Source: Acidimicrobiaceae bacterium
Lineage (GTDB): Bacteria > Actinomycetota > Acidimicrobiia > Acidimicrobiales > Ilumatobacteraceae
Length of the DNA stretch: 6,920 bases
Direction of reading: 5' to 3'
Assembly: GCA_006515795.1 (NCBI GenBank)
Contig: VFMC01000012.1
Location: 16,861 to 23,780, forward strand
The translations under genes and the position numbers were made by a program. The notes under the pieces were generated by a model. The model was given only the letters and a program-made list of their open reading frames with translations. It was not told where the DNA came from and made no database searches. Of this stretch, positions 1 through 5,876 are shown one piece after another; position 1 is the first letter of the stretch, and the number at the start of each line of letters is the position of its first letter.

Positions 1-877
1 GGAAGCCGTTGAACTTCTCCAGACCGTGCTTGGCGATGTTCTTGGCGAGCCCCGCGTAGTACTCGTAGCCCTCGATGTCGGCGAAGCCGACGTTGTCGAA
101 CTCGTAGTGCTCCACCGTCGACCGGGCATATCGCTGGAGGTAGACGTCGCGCATCCGCTGGGCCAATTTCGGATCCTCGTGGACACCGACGATCACGCAC
201 AGGATCGGCTTCGGCGCCTCATAGCCGTTCAGCTCGCGGAATCGGTCGCGATAGGCCGCCAACTCCGCCTCGACGGTCTCCCAGGGCTTCTGCGCGACCA
301 CCATCAAACCGACGCCGAGCCGGGCCATTAGGTCCATCGACGCGGGCGAGATCGCGGACGCGAAGGTGCGGTGGCGGTAGGTCGCATAGGGCTGGGGCCG
401 AATGGTGACCTCCGGCTGCTGGTACATTTCGCCCTGGTAGCTCATCACGCCGGTCTCCAAGCCGGCCAGGACGGCCTCCGTGTACTCGGTGAAGCGGCGG
501 CGTGACTCATTCATCTGCAAGCGGAAGCCCTCGAACTCGACTCTTCCGAGCCCTCGCCCGATGCCAAGGACGGCGCGTCCACCGGAAAGGTGGTCGAGCA
601 AGGTGAAGTTCTCCACCACGCGCACCGGATCGTGCCACGGCAGCACCGTGACCATCGTTCCGAGCCTCAGGGTGCTCGTGCGACCGGCCAGCCAGGCGAG
701 GAACTGGGTGACGTTGGGCGTCAGCTCGTAGCTCGAGAAGTGATGCTCGGGAGTCCACACCGAGTCGAAGCCGTGAGCTTCCGCCCGATCGGCGAGGCCC
801 AGCTCGTGCTGATAGACGGCGGCGTCGCTACGAGCGTCGTCGAGGTTCTGGAAGTAGAGACTCAGGCCCGCGTGCAT
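1..877 (-). CDS. LLM-class (luciferase-like) flavin-dependent oxidoreductase, partial (3' end beyond window)
   Basis: The leftward frame is open from an ATG at 877 to the window edge and gives 292 residues without a stop, so the C-terminal part is missing (family members are usually about 350-400 residues). The protein begins MHAGLSLYFQNL and shows the marks of the bacterial luciferase / F420-or-FMN TIM-barrel family: WTPEHHF at residues 41-47, a long helix and strand leading to LGTMVTVLPWHDPVRVVEN (72-90), LDHLSGGRAVLGIGRG (94-109), and later GVGLMVV (188-194). Such enzymes use reduced FMN or F420 as a soluble cytoplasmic cofactor in monooxygenation or hydride transfer. Substrate and cofactor choice are not readable here. 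An in-frame GTG lies three codons upstream at 886, but a well-placed promoter puts the transcript start at the 877 ATG, and no Shine-Dalgarno is seen, so a leaderless ATG start is preferred. It is divergent from the broken kinase gene. Family assignment is firm; specific function is unknown. Confidence 0.9.
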   Translation of the reverse strand, partial: MHAGLSLYFQNLDDARSDAAVYQHELGLADRAEAHGFDSVWTPEHHFSSYELTPNVTQFLAWLAGRTSTLRLGTMVTVLPWHDPVRVVENFTLLDHLSGGRAVLGIGRGLGRVEFEGFRLQMNESRRRFTEYTEAVLAGLETGVMSYQGEMYQQPEVTIRPQPYATYRHRTFASAISPASMDLMARLGVGLMVVAQKPWETVEAELAAYRDRFRELNGYEAPKPILCVIVGVHEDPKLAQRMRDVYLQRYARSTVEHYEFDNVGFADIEGYEYYAGLAKNIAKHGLEKFNGF

Positions 878-884
878 CCCGGGC

Positions 885-913
885 ACGGTATCTCGGGTGA
901 TATCTCGTGTCAA
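885..913 (-). promoter_or_regulatory. Sigma-70/SigA-type promoter for the flavin oxidoreductase, predicted leaderless
   Basis: On the minus strand a perfect -35 box TTGACA (plus positions 908-913) is followed after 17 bases by the -10 box TACCGT (885-890). Seven bases then separate the -10 from the A of the ATG at 877, which is where transcription normally starts, so the mRNA is predicted to begin at or within a base of the start codon. Leaderless mRNAs are common in actinobacteria, and this explains the missing Shine-Dalgarno. The spacer carries a repeated CGAGATA element (see findings). Confidence 0.6.
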
Positions 914-988
914 CAACCGTATTGTCCGATTCATACGCATGATCGGTGCGAATACCGCGAGAGGGGCAGGACTGCAGCAACGGACGGG

Positions 989-994
989 TACGGT
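989..994 (+). promoter_or_regulatory. Possible -10 box for the phosphotransferase gene
   Basis: TACGGT fits the TANNNT actinobacterial -10 pattern and stands seven bases before the ATG at 1002, the same arrangement as the divergent promoter on the other strand. The ATG lacks a Shine-Dalgarno, which fits a leaderless transcript. No good -35 box is visible 16-18 bases upstream, so the call rests on position and on the -10 alone. Confidence 0.35.
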
Positions 995-1001
995 TCCGAC
1001 G

Positions 1002-1935
1002 ATGAGCGGCGCCGAACCTGACGGAGTGGACGCGAAGAACGTCACGAGATGGTTTGCCGAGCACCTGCCTGAAGCGATGGCACCACTTCGATTCGGGGTG
1101 ATCGCCGGAGGCCACTCCAACATCACGGTAGTCGTCACGGACGCCGGGGATCGCCGGTTCGTCCTTCGACGACCGCCGCTCCACAGCGTCCTCGCGACTG
1201 CGCACGACATGGTCCGCGAGTGGAGGGTGATCAACGCGCTGCAGCAGACCCAGGTGCCGGTCCCGCCTGCGTACGGGCTGTGCACCGATGCGGCCATCAC
1301 CGGAGCGCCGTTCTACGTCATGGGGTTCGTCGATGGTCACGTGCAGCACTCGCTCGACGTCACCGTCGCGGTGTCGACCGCAGAGCAGCGGCGAATCACC
1401 GGCGAGTCGCTGTGCGATGTGTTGGTCGATCTGCACGCGGTCGATATCGACAGGGTTGGGCTCGGCAACCACGGCCCGCGCAGCGGCTACCTCGAACGCC
1501 AGCTCCGGCGTTGGTTCGAGCAGTACTCGGTCACTGCAACGAAGCCCATCCCCGATCTCGATTCGAGCTACCAGCGGTTGCTCGACCTGTTACCCGCTGG
1601 CCGACCTGGCATACTGCCTCAACACCTGGGCACGCCCAGACAACGCCATCGGCACCCTGGCCGGGTCGGAGACCCTGCCATCCATGGCGGACGGGTTTCC
1701 GTCAACCGACGACCTGCTCCGGCGGTACGCCGATCGATCTGGTCGCGACGTGTCCAGGATCGGGTACTACACCGCGTTCAACCACTGGAAGTACGCGTGC
1801 ATCGTGCAAGGAGTGCTCTCGCGCTACCGCAGCGGTGCACTCGGCGATCCATCGAGCGTTGACCTCGACGGATTCGCCCGCTCCATCGATCAGCGGGCCA
1901 CCCTGGCCCGCGAGGCACTCGACTCGATGTCCTGA
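1002..1935 (+). pseudogene. Phosphotransferase family protein (APH / ACAD10-11 kinase type), broken by internal deletion and frameshift
   Basis: Two frames together make one kinase-like protein. From ATG 1002 the first frame gives about 204 good residues: GGHSN (the nucleotide loop), FVLRRPP, a helix with the conserved Glu (HDMVREWRVINAL), APFYVMGFVDG, LCDVLVDLHAVD and LDLLPAGRPGI. The frame then loses similarity. The next frame picks up at about 1591-1594 with PLADLAYCLNTWARPDN and continues through FPSTDDLLRRYADRSGRD, IGYYTAFNHWKYACIVQGVL to a TGA at 1933-1935. Between PGI and PLAD, family members carry the HGD(Y/F)RxxN catalytic loop and an LDWE-type metal site, about 31 residues; both are absent here. 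The visible parts sum to about 310 residues against roughly 350 for intact relatives. With Asp base and metal ligand gone, kinase activity is not expected. In this family the substrate is often a hydroxyacyl-CoA and the gene sits with an ACAD, as here. Upstream in-frame ATGs at 897 and 939 are possible, but residues before 1002 look non-coding. An assembly error is the main alternative. Confidence 0.85.
1591..1613 (+). other. Deletion junction inside the phosphotransferase gene
   Basis: This stretch reads as family-like sequence in two frames. In the upstream frame it gives LPAGRPGI, expected just before the missing catalytic HGD loop. In the downstream frame it gives PLADLAY, expected just after the missing LDWE-type metal site. 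The simplest inference is that the intact gene had two near-identical copies of about 20 bases, one at each place, and that one copy plus the DNA between them was lost. The frame change needs a loss of 3n+2 bases. About 31 residues plus one repeat copy would be near 113 bases, which fits. Confidence 0.6.
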
Positions 1936-1936
1936 C

Positions 1937-3160
1937 TCAGAGGCGGAACGACGGGTCGCGCTTGAGGATCTCACGTCGGGCAATCGTCATCTCGTGCACC
2001 TCGTCCGGACCGTCGGCGATGCGCAACGTACGGTGGTAGGCATACATGTCGGCGAGCGGGAAGTCAGCGGTGACACCGGCCGCACCGTGTACCTGGATCG
2101 CGCGATCGATGACCCGCATCGCCATTTTCGGGATCGCCACCTTGATTCCGCTGATCTCGGTCGCAGCACCTTTGTTGCCGACGGTGTCCATCAGGTGGGC
2201 CGTCTTCAGCACGTACTCGCGGGCCATGTCGATCTCGATTCGCGACTGGGCTATCCAGTGCTGGACGAGTCCCTGCTGCGCCACCGTGCGGCCGAACGTG
2301 GACCTGACGAGGGCCCGATCGATCATCATCCCGAGCGCTCGCTCGGCGGCGCCCACGGCGCGCATGCAGTGGTGGATGCGACCAGGACCGAGGCGTGCCT
2401 GACTGATCGCGAACCCGCCGCCCTCCTCACCCAGGAGGTTGCCGGCCGGCACGCGGACGTCACGGAAGTCGACCTCTCCATGTCCGCCTCGGTGTTCGTA
2501 GCCGAACACCGTCAGCGACCTCATCACCGTGACACCAAGAGTGTCCTTGGGCACAACGATCATCGACTGTTGGAGATGACGGGACGCGTTCGGGTCGGTC
2601 TTGCCCATGACGATCATCAACTGGCAGCGGTCGGCCATGATGCCGGACGTGAACCACTTCCGCCCGTTCAACACATAGCTGTCGCCGTCTCGCTCGATCC
2701 TGAGCGAGATGTTCGTAGCGTCCGATGACGCGACAGCCGGCTCCGTCATCGCGAACGCCGATCGGATGTCACCTTCGAGGAGGGGCGCCAGCCACCGAAG
2801 CTTCACCGCCTCCGATCCATACAGGTGGAGGATCTCCATGTTCCCGGTGTCCGGCGCAGAGCAGTTCAGCACCTCGGATGCGAAGTTGACCTTGCCGAGC
2901 TCCTCCGAGATCGGCGCGTAGTCGACGTTCGACAGCTTGGTACCCGGCTCGCCCTGGCTGAGGTGCGGCAGGAAGAGGTTCCAGAGCCCCATCTCACGGG
3001 CACTGGCCTTGAGCTCGTCGAGGACGGGAGGGTAACTGTGCTCCCCGAGCTCTCCGTACTCCCGAAGGTACCTGTCCTCGTGCGGGTAGACAGTCGCCTC
3101 GAGGAACTCCTTGACCTGCGCCAGAAGCGATCGGCCGAGTGGCGTGAATTCGTACGGCAT
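1937..3160 (-). CDS. Acyl-CoA dehydrogenase, ACAD10/ACAD11-like
   Basis: A 407-residue FAD flavoenzyme expected to introduce a double bond alpha-beta into a cytoplasmic acyl-CoA, passing electrons to ETF. Domains in order: N-terminal helical domain (about 1-130), the beta-domain opening with FAMTEPAVASSDATN (136-150), then NGRKWFTSG (165-173) and IVMGKTDP (183-190), and the C-terminal helical domain with ARLGPGRIHHCMR (255-267), RSTFGR (286-291), IQVHGAAGVTADFPLADMYAYHRTLRI (355-381) and DGPDEVH (383-389). The SSDATN, IVMGKTD, GPGRIHHCMR and DGPDEVH signatures are those of the ACAD10/11 group. The usual catalytic Glu of the YEGT-type loop is Asp383 here, as this group tends to have. The start is ATG 3160, seven bases from an AAGGAG; the frame stays open upstream to 4156 only as an antisense shadow of the SDR gene. 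Its stop (1937-1939) is one base from the stop of the convergent broken kinase. Chain length and substrate are not readable. Confidence 0.93.
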   Translation of the reverse strand: MPYEFTPLGRSLLAQVKEFLEATVYPHEDRYLREYGELGEHSYPPVLDELKASAREMGLWNLFLPHLSQGEPGTKLSNVDYAPISEELGKVNFASEVLNCSAPDTGNMEILHLYGSEAVKLRWLAPLLEGDIRSAFAMTEPAVASSDATNISLRIERDGDSYVLNGRKWFTSGIMADRCQLMIVMGKTDPNASRHLQQSMIVVPKDTLGVTVMRSLTVFGYEHRGGHGEVDFRDVRVPAGNLLGEEGGGFAISQARLGPGRIHHCMRAVGAAERALGMMIDRALVRSTFGRTVAQQGLVQHWIAQSRIEIDMAREYVLKTAHLMDTVGNKGAATEISGIKVAIPKMAMRVIDRAIQVHGAAGVTADFPLADMYAYHRTLRIADGPDEVHEMTIARREILKRDPSFRL

Positions 3161-3167
3161 GCTTGCT

Positions 3168-3173
3168 CTCCTT
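3168..3173 (-). promoter_or_regulatory. Ribosome binding site fixing the acyl-CoA dehydrogenase start
   Basis: On the minus strand this reads AAGGAG, with a seven-base spacer to the ATG at 3160. It decides the start, since the same frame continues open for about 1 kb further upstream. Confidence 0.8.
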
Positions 3174-3210
3174 CGAATCGTGACGAATGGCGCGGGTCTA
3201 TTCTCTGCTG

Positions 3211-3216
3211 ATGATA
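3211..3216 (-). promoter_or_regulatory. Possible -10 box for the acyl-CoA dehydrogenase
   Basis: On the minus strand this is TATCAT, a fair -10 box that would give a leader of about 44 bases. The -35 position (around 3234-3239) reads GACGTC, a poor match. That segment overlaps the -35 box of the opposite operon promoter, so the two promoters, if both real, would interfere or share a regulator. Confidence 0.3.
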
Positions 3217-3231
3217 CGCCGAAACATGACC

Positions 3232-3261
3232 TTGACGTCTCGTTCGACGGATCGCTAATAT
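3232..3261 (+). promoter_or_regulatory. Sigma-70/SigA-type promoter for the SDR-thiolase-DUF35-ligase operon
   Basis: TTGACG at 3232-3237 and TAATAT at 3256-3261 are separated by 18 bases, a good match to the housekeeping consensus in an otherwise GC-rich genome. Transcription would start near 3268, giving a leader of about 52 bases before the SDR ATG at 3320. The spacer contains CGT-TCG-ACG (3241-3249) and the GACGTC palindrome overlaps the -35, possible operator elements. I recognise no named regulator motif such as the KstR or KstR2 boxes. Confidence 0.6.
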
Positions 3262-3319
3262 GGTTAGGGTCTGGAACGATCTGGCAGGCAGACGTTCGAT
3301 CACCCCGGGAGAACAAAAC

Positions 3320-4237
3320 ATGGGACGCCTCGATGGTCGGGTAGCAATCGTCACGGGAGCCGGACGTGGCATCGGCGCAGCCGTTGCCAAGCAGATGGCT
3401 GCAGAAGGAGCGCACATCGTCGTCGCCGACCTCGGCGTCGGCCTGGACGGCTCCGGCCACGATCTCACGCCGGCGCGCCAGGTGGTCGACGACATCACAG
3501 GTCACGGCGGAGCGGCGGTCTGCTGCGAGACGAACGTCGGCGATCACAGCTCGGCAGCGTCGCTCGTCGATTTCGCCATCGAGACCTTCGGCCGCCTCGA
3601 CGTTCTCATCAACGCAGCCGGCATCCTCCGCGACCGGATGATCTTCAACATGAGCGAAGAAGACTGGGATAGCGTCATCAACGTCCACCTCAAGGGATGT
3701 TTCAACACCACCAAGTTCGCGTCCATCTACTGGCGTCGCCTGCGCGAGGGCAACTACCGGCTGATCAACTTCACCTCGATCGCCGGATTGAACGGCAACC
3801 CCACCCAACCCAACTATGCCGCAGCCAAGATGGGCATCGTCGGACTCACGATGTCGTGCGCGAACGCACTCGGCAAGTACGGCGTCACGGCCAACTGCAT
3901 CTCTCCAGGTGCAGCCACGCGGATGACCGAATCGATCCCCGAGGAGAAACTGGCCCAGTTCTACGCTGAGACCGGGCGCGCGCCGAGCGACGACGCACGG
4001 CGCTCGCCCGACAGCATGGCACCGGCCCTGGTGTACATCGCCAGCGAGAGCTCCGGTTGGCTTACCGGCCAGATCATCGGCGCACAGGAGTATCGCGTCT
4101 CGCTGTGGAGCCAACCATCGATCCACCGTCAGATCGTCTCCACTACACCGTGGCAACTCGACGACCTGTTCGTCCAGATACCGCGAGCGTTCCAGCCGAC
4201 CGTAGAAGGCAAGCGTCGGCTTGACGAGGCGGGCTGA
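3320..4237 (+). CDS. Short-chain dehydrogenase/reductase, 3-hydroxyacyl-CoA dehydrogenase-like (multifunctional-enzyme type 2 group)
   Basis: A 305-residue classical-type SDR with a Rossmann fold. Visible sites: TGAGRGIG cofactor loop (12-19), Asp37 in VVADLGV, which usually means NAD(H) rather than NADP(H), NAAG at 98-101 (NNAG in most relatives), catalytic Asn121 in NVHLKG, Ser153 in FTSIAG, and Tyr166/Lys170 in YAAAK. The DLGVGLDGSG insert after strand 2, the ILRDRMIFNMSEEDWD segment and the C-terminal tail beyond about 255 are typical of the SDR domain of peroxisomal type-2 multifunctional enzyme and its actinobacterial relatives. Those oxidise 3-hydroxyacyl-CoA to 3-ketoacyl-CoA in beta-oxidation-like pathways. 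The start is ATG 3320, with GGAG at 3308-3311 eight bases upstream; a longer reading from ATG 3260 would begin inside the predicted promoter. Its TGA overlaps the ATG of the thiolase gene by one base (TGATG), so it is the first gene of a coupled operon. Substrate is inferred from family and neighbours only. Confidence 0.92.
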   Translation: MGRLDGRVAIVTGAGRGIGAAVAKQMAAEGAHIVVADLGVGLDGSGHDLTPARQVVDDITGHGGAAVCCETNVGDHSSAASLVDFAIETFGRLDVLINAAGILRDRMIFNMSEEDWDSVINVHLKGCFNTTKFASIYWRRLREGNYRLINFTSIAGLNGNPTQPNYAAAKMGIVGLTMSCANALGKYGVTANCISPGAATRMTESIPEEKLAQFYAETGRAPSDDARRSPDSMAPALVYIASESSGWLTGQIIGAQEYRVSLWSQPSIHRQIVSTTPWQLDDLFVQIPRAFQPTVEGKRRLDEAG

Positions 4238-5445
4238 TGACGCGCCAACGTGTCGCGATCGTCGGCGTCCACGAGTTCCCCTCCCGCCACACCCACGGCA
4301 GCATCACCCCACTTCAGATGAAGGCGCAGTGCGCGGCGCGAGCTCTGGAGGACGCTGGTCTCTCCTGGGGCGACATCGATGCGCTGTACGACGACGGCGA
4401 CGGCATCAACTGGCCCGGCTTCTACATGCCTCAGTACTTCGACCTCGACCTCAAGGTCGTCGACACGACCACGGTCGGTGGCAGCTCGTTCGAGTTCCAC
4501 GTCTCCCATGCCCTGCGCGACCTCGGCTCGGGACGCGCCAGCGTGGCGCTGCTGACCTACGGCGCGACGGCACGGAGCAGCCAAACGAGCATCGGCACCG
4601 GCGCCAAGTACAGCGAAATGGGCCCGCCGAATCCGATCTCCAACATGGAGGACTGCTGGGGACCGACGTTGGTGTCCGACTACGCGCAGTTCGCCCACCG
4701 CTACATGTACGACCATGGCGTTCGCAGCGAGCAACTGGCCGAGATCGCGGTCACCGCGCGATACCACGCACTCCGCAACCCGGATGCCGTCCGCGCCATC
4801 GAAGACCTCCAGCTGCGACCCGGCTCGCGAGAAATGACCGTCGACGACGTGATGAACAGTCGCATGGTCGCAGACCCTCTGCACGCGCTCGATTGCTGCA
4901 TCATCTCCGATGGCGGTGGCGCGGTCGTCCTCGCTACCGAAGACGTCGCCCGCAACTGCCGCTCCAAACCGGTGTGGGTCCTGGGTGCCGGCGAGTCGGT
5001 CCGGTACCGCCGCAACGTCGACGATCTCACCCTCACCGGCGCGGCGCGGAGCGGCCCTGCGGCCTTCGGTCAAGCAGGTGTCCAGCCGGGCGAGATCGAC
5101 ATCGCGATGATCTACGACTCGTTCACCATCACGGTGCTGAGCGCGCTGGAGGACCTCGGGTTCTGCGCCAAGGGGGAAGGCGGGGGGTTCGTCGAAGACG
5201 GTCGGCTCCGGTTCGACACACCTGGCCTCGCGGTCAACACCGACGGTGGCGGCCTGTCGTCGAACCATCCTGGCCAGCGCGGCATCTTCCTCCTGATCGA
5301 GGCGACCCGGCAGCTTCGTGGCACTTCGACCTCGCAGGTGCCAGATGCCCGGCTCGCCGTCGCACACGGCACGGGCGGCACCCTCAACCGAACCCACGCT
5401 TCGGGCACGATCGTGCTCGGCACCGAACCTGGAGACCGTCGATGA
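4237..5445 (+). CDS. Thiolase-fold protein of the SCP-x / lipid-transfer (Ltp2-like) group, lacking catalytic cysteines
   Basis: A 402-residue thiolase-superfamily protein opening MTRQRVAIVGVHEFP. The place where thiolases have the nucleophilic Cys reads TTTVGGSSFEFH (77-88), with no Cys, and the usual second active-site Cys (CxG near the C terminus) is His377 in AHGTGGT. The conserved His of the GHP motif remains as NHP (His344), in VNTDGGGLSSNHPGQRG (333-349). IYDSFT (292-297) carries Tyr293, in a position where Ltp2-type aldolases have a catalytic Tyr. Normal Claisen thiolysis is therefore unlikely. The best-studied relatives, Ltp2 enzymes of steroid degradation, are retro-aldolases working in complex with a DUF35 partner, and a DUF35 gene follows directly here. 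The start is ATG 4237, overlapping the SDR stop by one base, with a GAGG at 4226-4229 seven bases away. The stop overlaps the next start by four bases (ATGA). Family is sure; retro-aldolase activity is an inference. Confidence 0.92.
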   Translation: MTRQRVAIVGVHEFPSRHTHGSITPLQMKAQCAARALEDAGLSWGDIDALYDDGDGINWPGFYMPQYFDLDLKVVDTTTVGGSSFEFHVSHALRDLGSGRASVALLTYGATARSSQTSIGTGAKYSEMGPPNPISNMEDCWGPTLVSDYAQFAHRYMYDHGVRSEQLAEIAVTARYHALRNPDAVRAIEDLQLRPGSREMTVDDVMNSRMVADPLHALDCCIISDGGGAVVLATEDVARNCRSKPVWVLGAGESVRYRRNVDDLTLTGAARSGPAAFGQAGVQPGEIDIAMIYDSFTITVLSALEDLGFCAKGEGGGFVEDGRLRFDTPGLAVNTDGGGLSSNHPGQRGIFLLIEATRQLRGTSTSQVPDARLAVAHGTGGTLNRTHASGTIVLGTEPGDRR

Positions 5446-5876
5446 GCGCCGACACGACACACGAGCCGAGACGCGTGCTCCCCCGTTTCCCCGAGCTCGA
5501 CACCGAGCCCTTCTGGGAAGCCACCAAGGAGCACCAGCTGCGCTACCAGTTCTGCGAACAGTGCGAAACCGTGATCTTCTACCCCCGGGCTCACTGCACG
5601 AAGTGCACCAACACCGACCTCACGTGGAGAACGTCGAGTGGAGAAGGCGCGATCTACACGTACTCCGTGATCCGTCGCAGCCAGCACCCGTCGTTCATGG
5701 ACATGGTGCCGTACGTGATCGCGTGGGTCGATCTCGATGAGACGTTCCGCATGTTGACGCACATCGTCGACGTCGATCCCGACGATCCGGAGTCGGGCCT
5801 CACGATCGGTGCTCGCGTCCAGGTCCATTGGATCGATCGCGGTCAGGTTTCACTTCCCGCCTTCCACCTGGCGTGA
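5442..5876 (+). CDS. DUF35 zinc-ribbon / OB-fold protein, partner of the thiolase-like protein
   Basis: A 144-residue protein. The N-terminal helical part has PELDTEPFWEATKEHQLRYQ (17-36). Next is a rubredoxin-like zinc ribbon with Cys38, Cys41, Cys52 and Cys55 (CX2C-X10-CX2C), then an OB-fold (about 65-142) with GEGAIYTYSVIRR, VPYVIAWVDLDE, GLTIGARVQVHW and LPAFHLA. Proteins of this family are not enzymes by themselves as far as known. They bind thiolase-fold partners and acyl-CoA and can channel substrate, as in the Ltp2-ChsH2 and archaeal thiolase/HMG-CoA synthase complexes. Unlike ChsH2 there is no fused MaoC hydratase domain. The start is ATG 5442 with GGAG at 5431-5434, sharing ATGA with the thiolase stop. 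That overlap, which favours matched production of the two subunits, supports a physical complex. All four zinc ligands are present. Confidence 0.93.
   Translation: MSADTTHEPRRVLPRFPELDTEPFWEATKEHQLRYQFCEQCETVIFYPRAHCTKCTNTDLTWRTSSGEGAIYTYSVIRRSQHPSFMDMVPYVIAWVDLDETFRMLTHIVDVDPDDPESGLTIGARVQVHWIDRGQVSLPAFHLA

Noticed and set aside
1591..1613. Programmed ribosomal frameshift in the kinase gene
   Set aside because: No slippery heptamer is visible, and a frameshift would not restore the missing catalytic segment.
897..1862. 321-residue rightward frame read as an intact protein
   Set aside because: After about residue 239 it loses family similarity and becomes Arg/Pro-rich, while the true C-terminal half continues in another frame to 1935.
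1220..2728. 502-residue rightward frame spanning kinase and dehydrogenase
   Set aside because: Arg/Ala/His-rich reading without motifs, crossing two real genes on different strands.
3161..3319. KstR/KstR2-type steroid regulon operator
   Set aside because: I looked for the known palindromic boxes in this gap and found no convincing match.
3161..4156. N-terminal extension of the acyl-CoA dehydrogenase to 739 residues
   Set aside because: The extra 332 residues lie antisense to the SDR gene and look like a GC-rich shadow; a Shine-Dalgarno and family similarity fix the start at 3160.
4221..5441. Long N-terminal extension of the DUF35 protein
   Set aside because: It reads the thiolase gene in another frame and is Arg-rich; the ATG at 5442 has a Shine-Dalgarno and an ATGA overlap.
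4129..5460. 443-residue leftward frame opposite the thiolase gene
   Set aside because: Composition is shadow-like, no known motif is present, and it is fully antisense to a well-supported gene.
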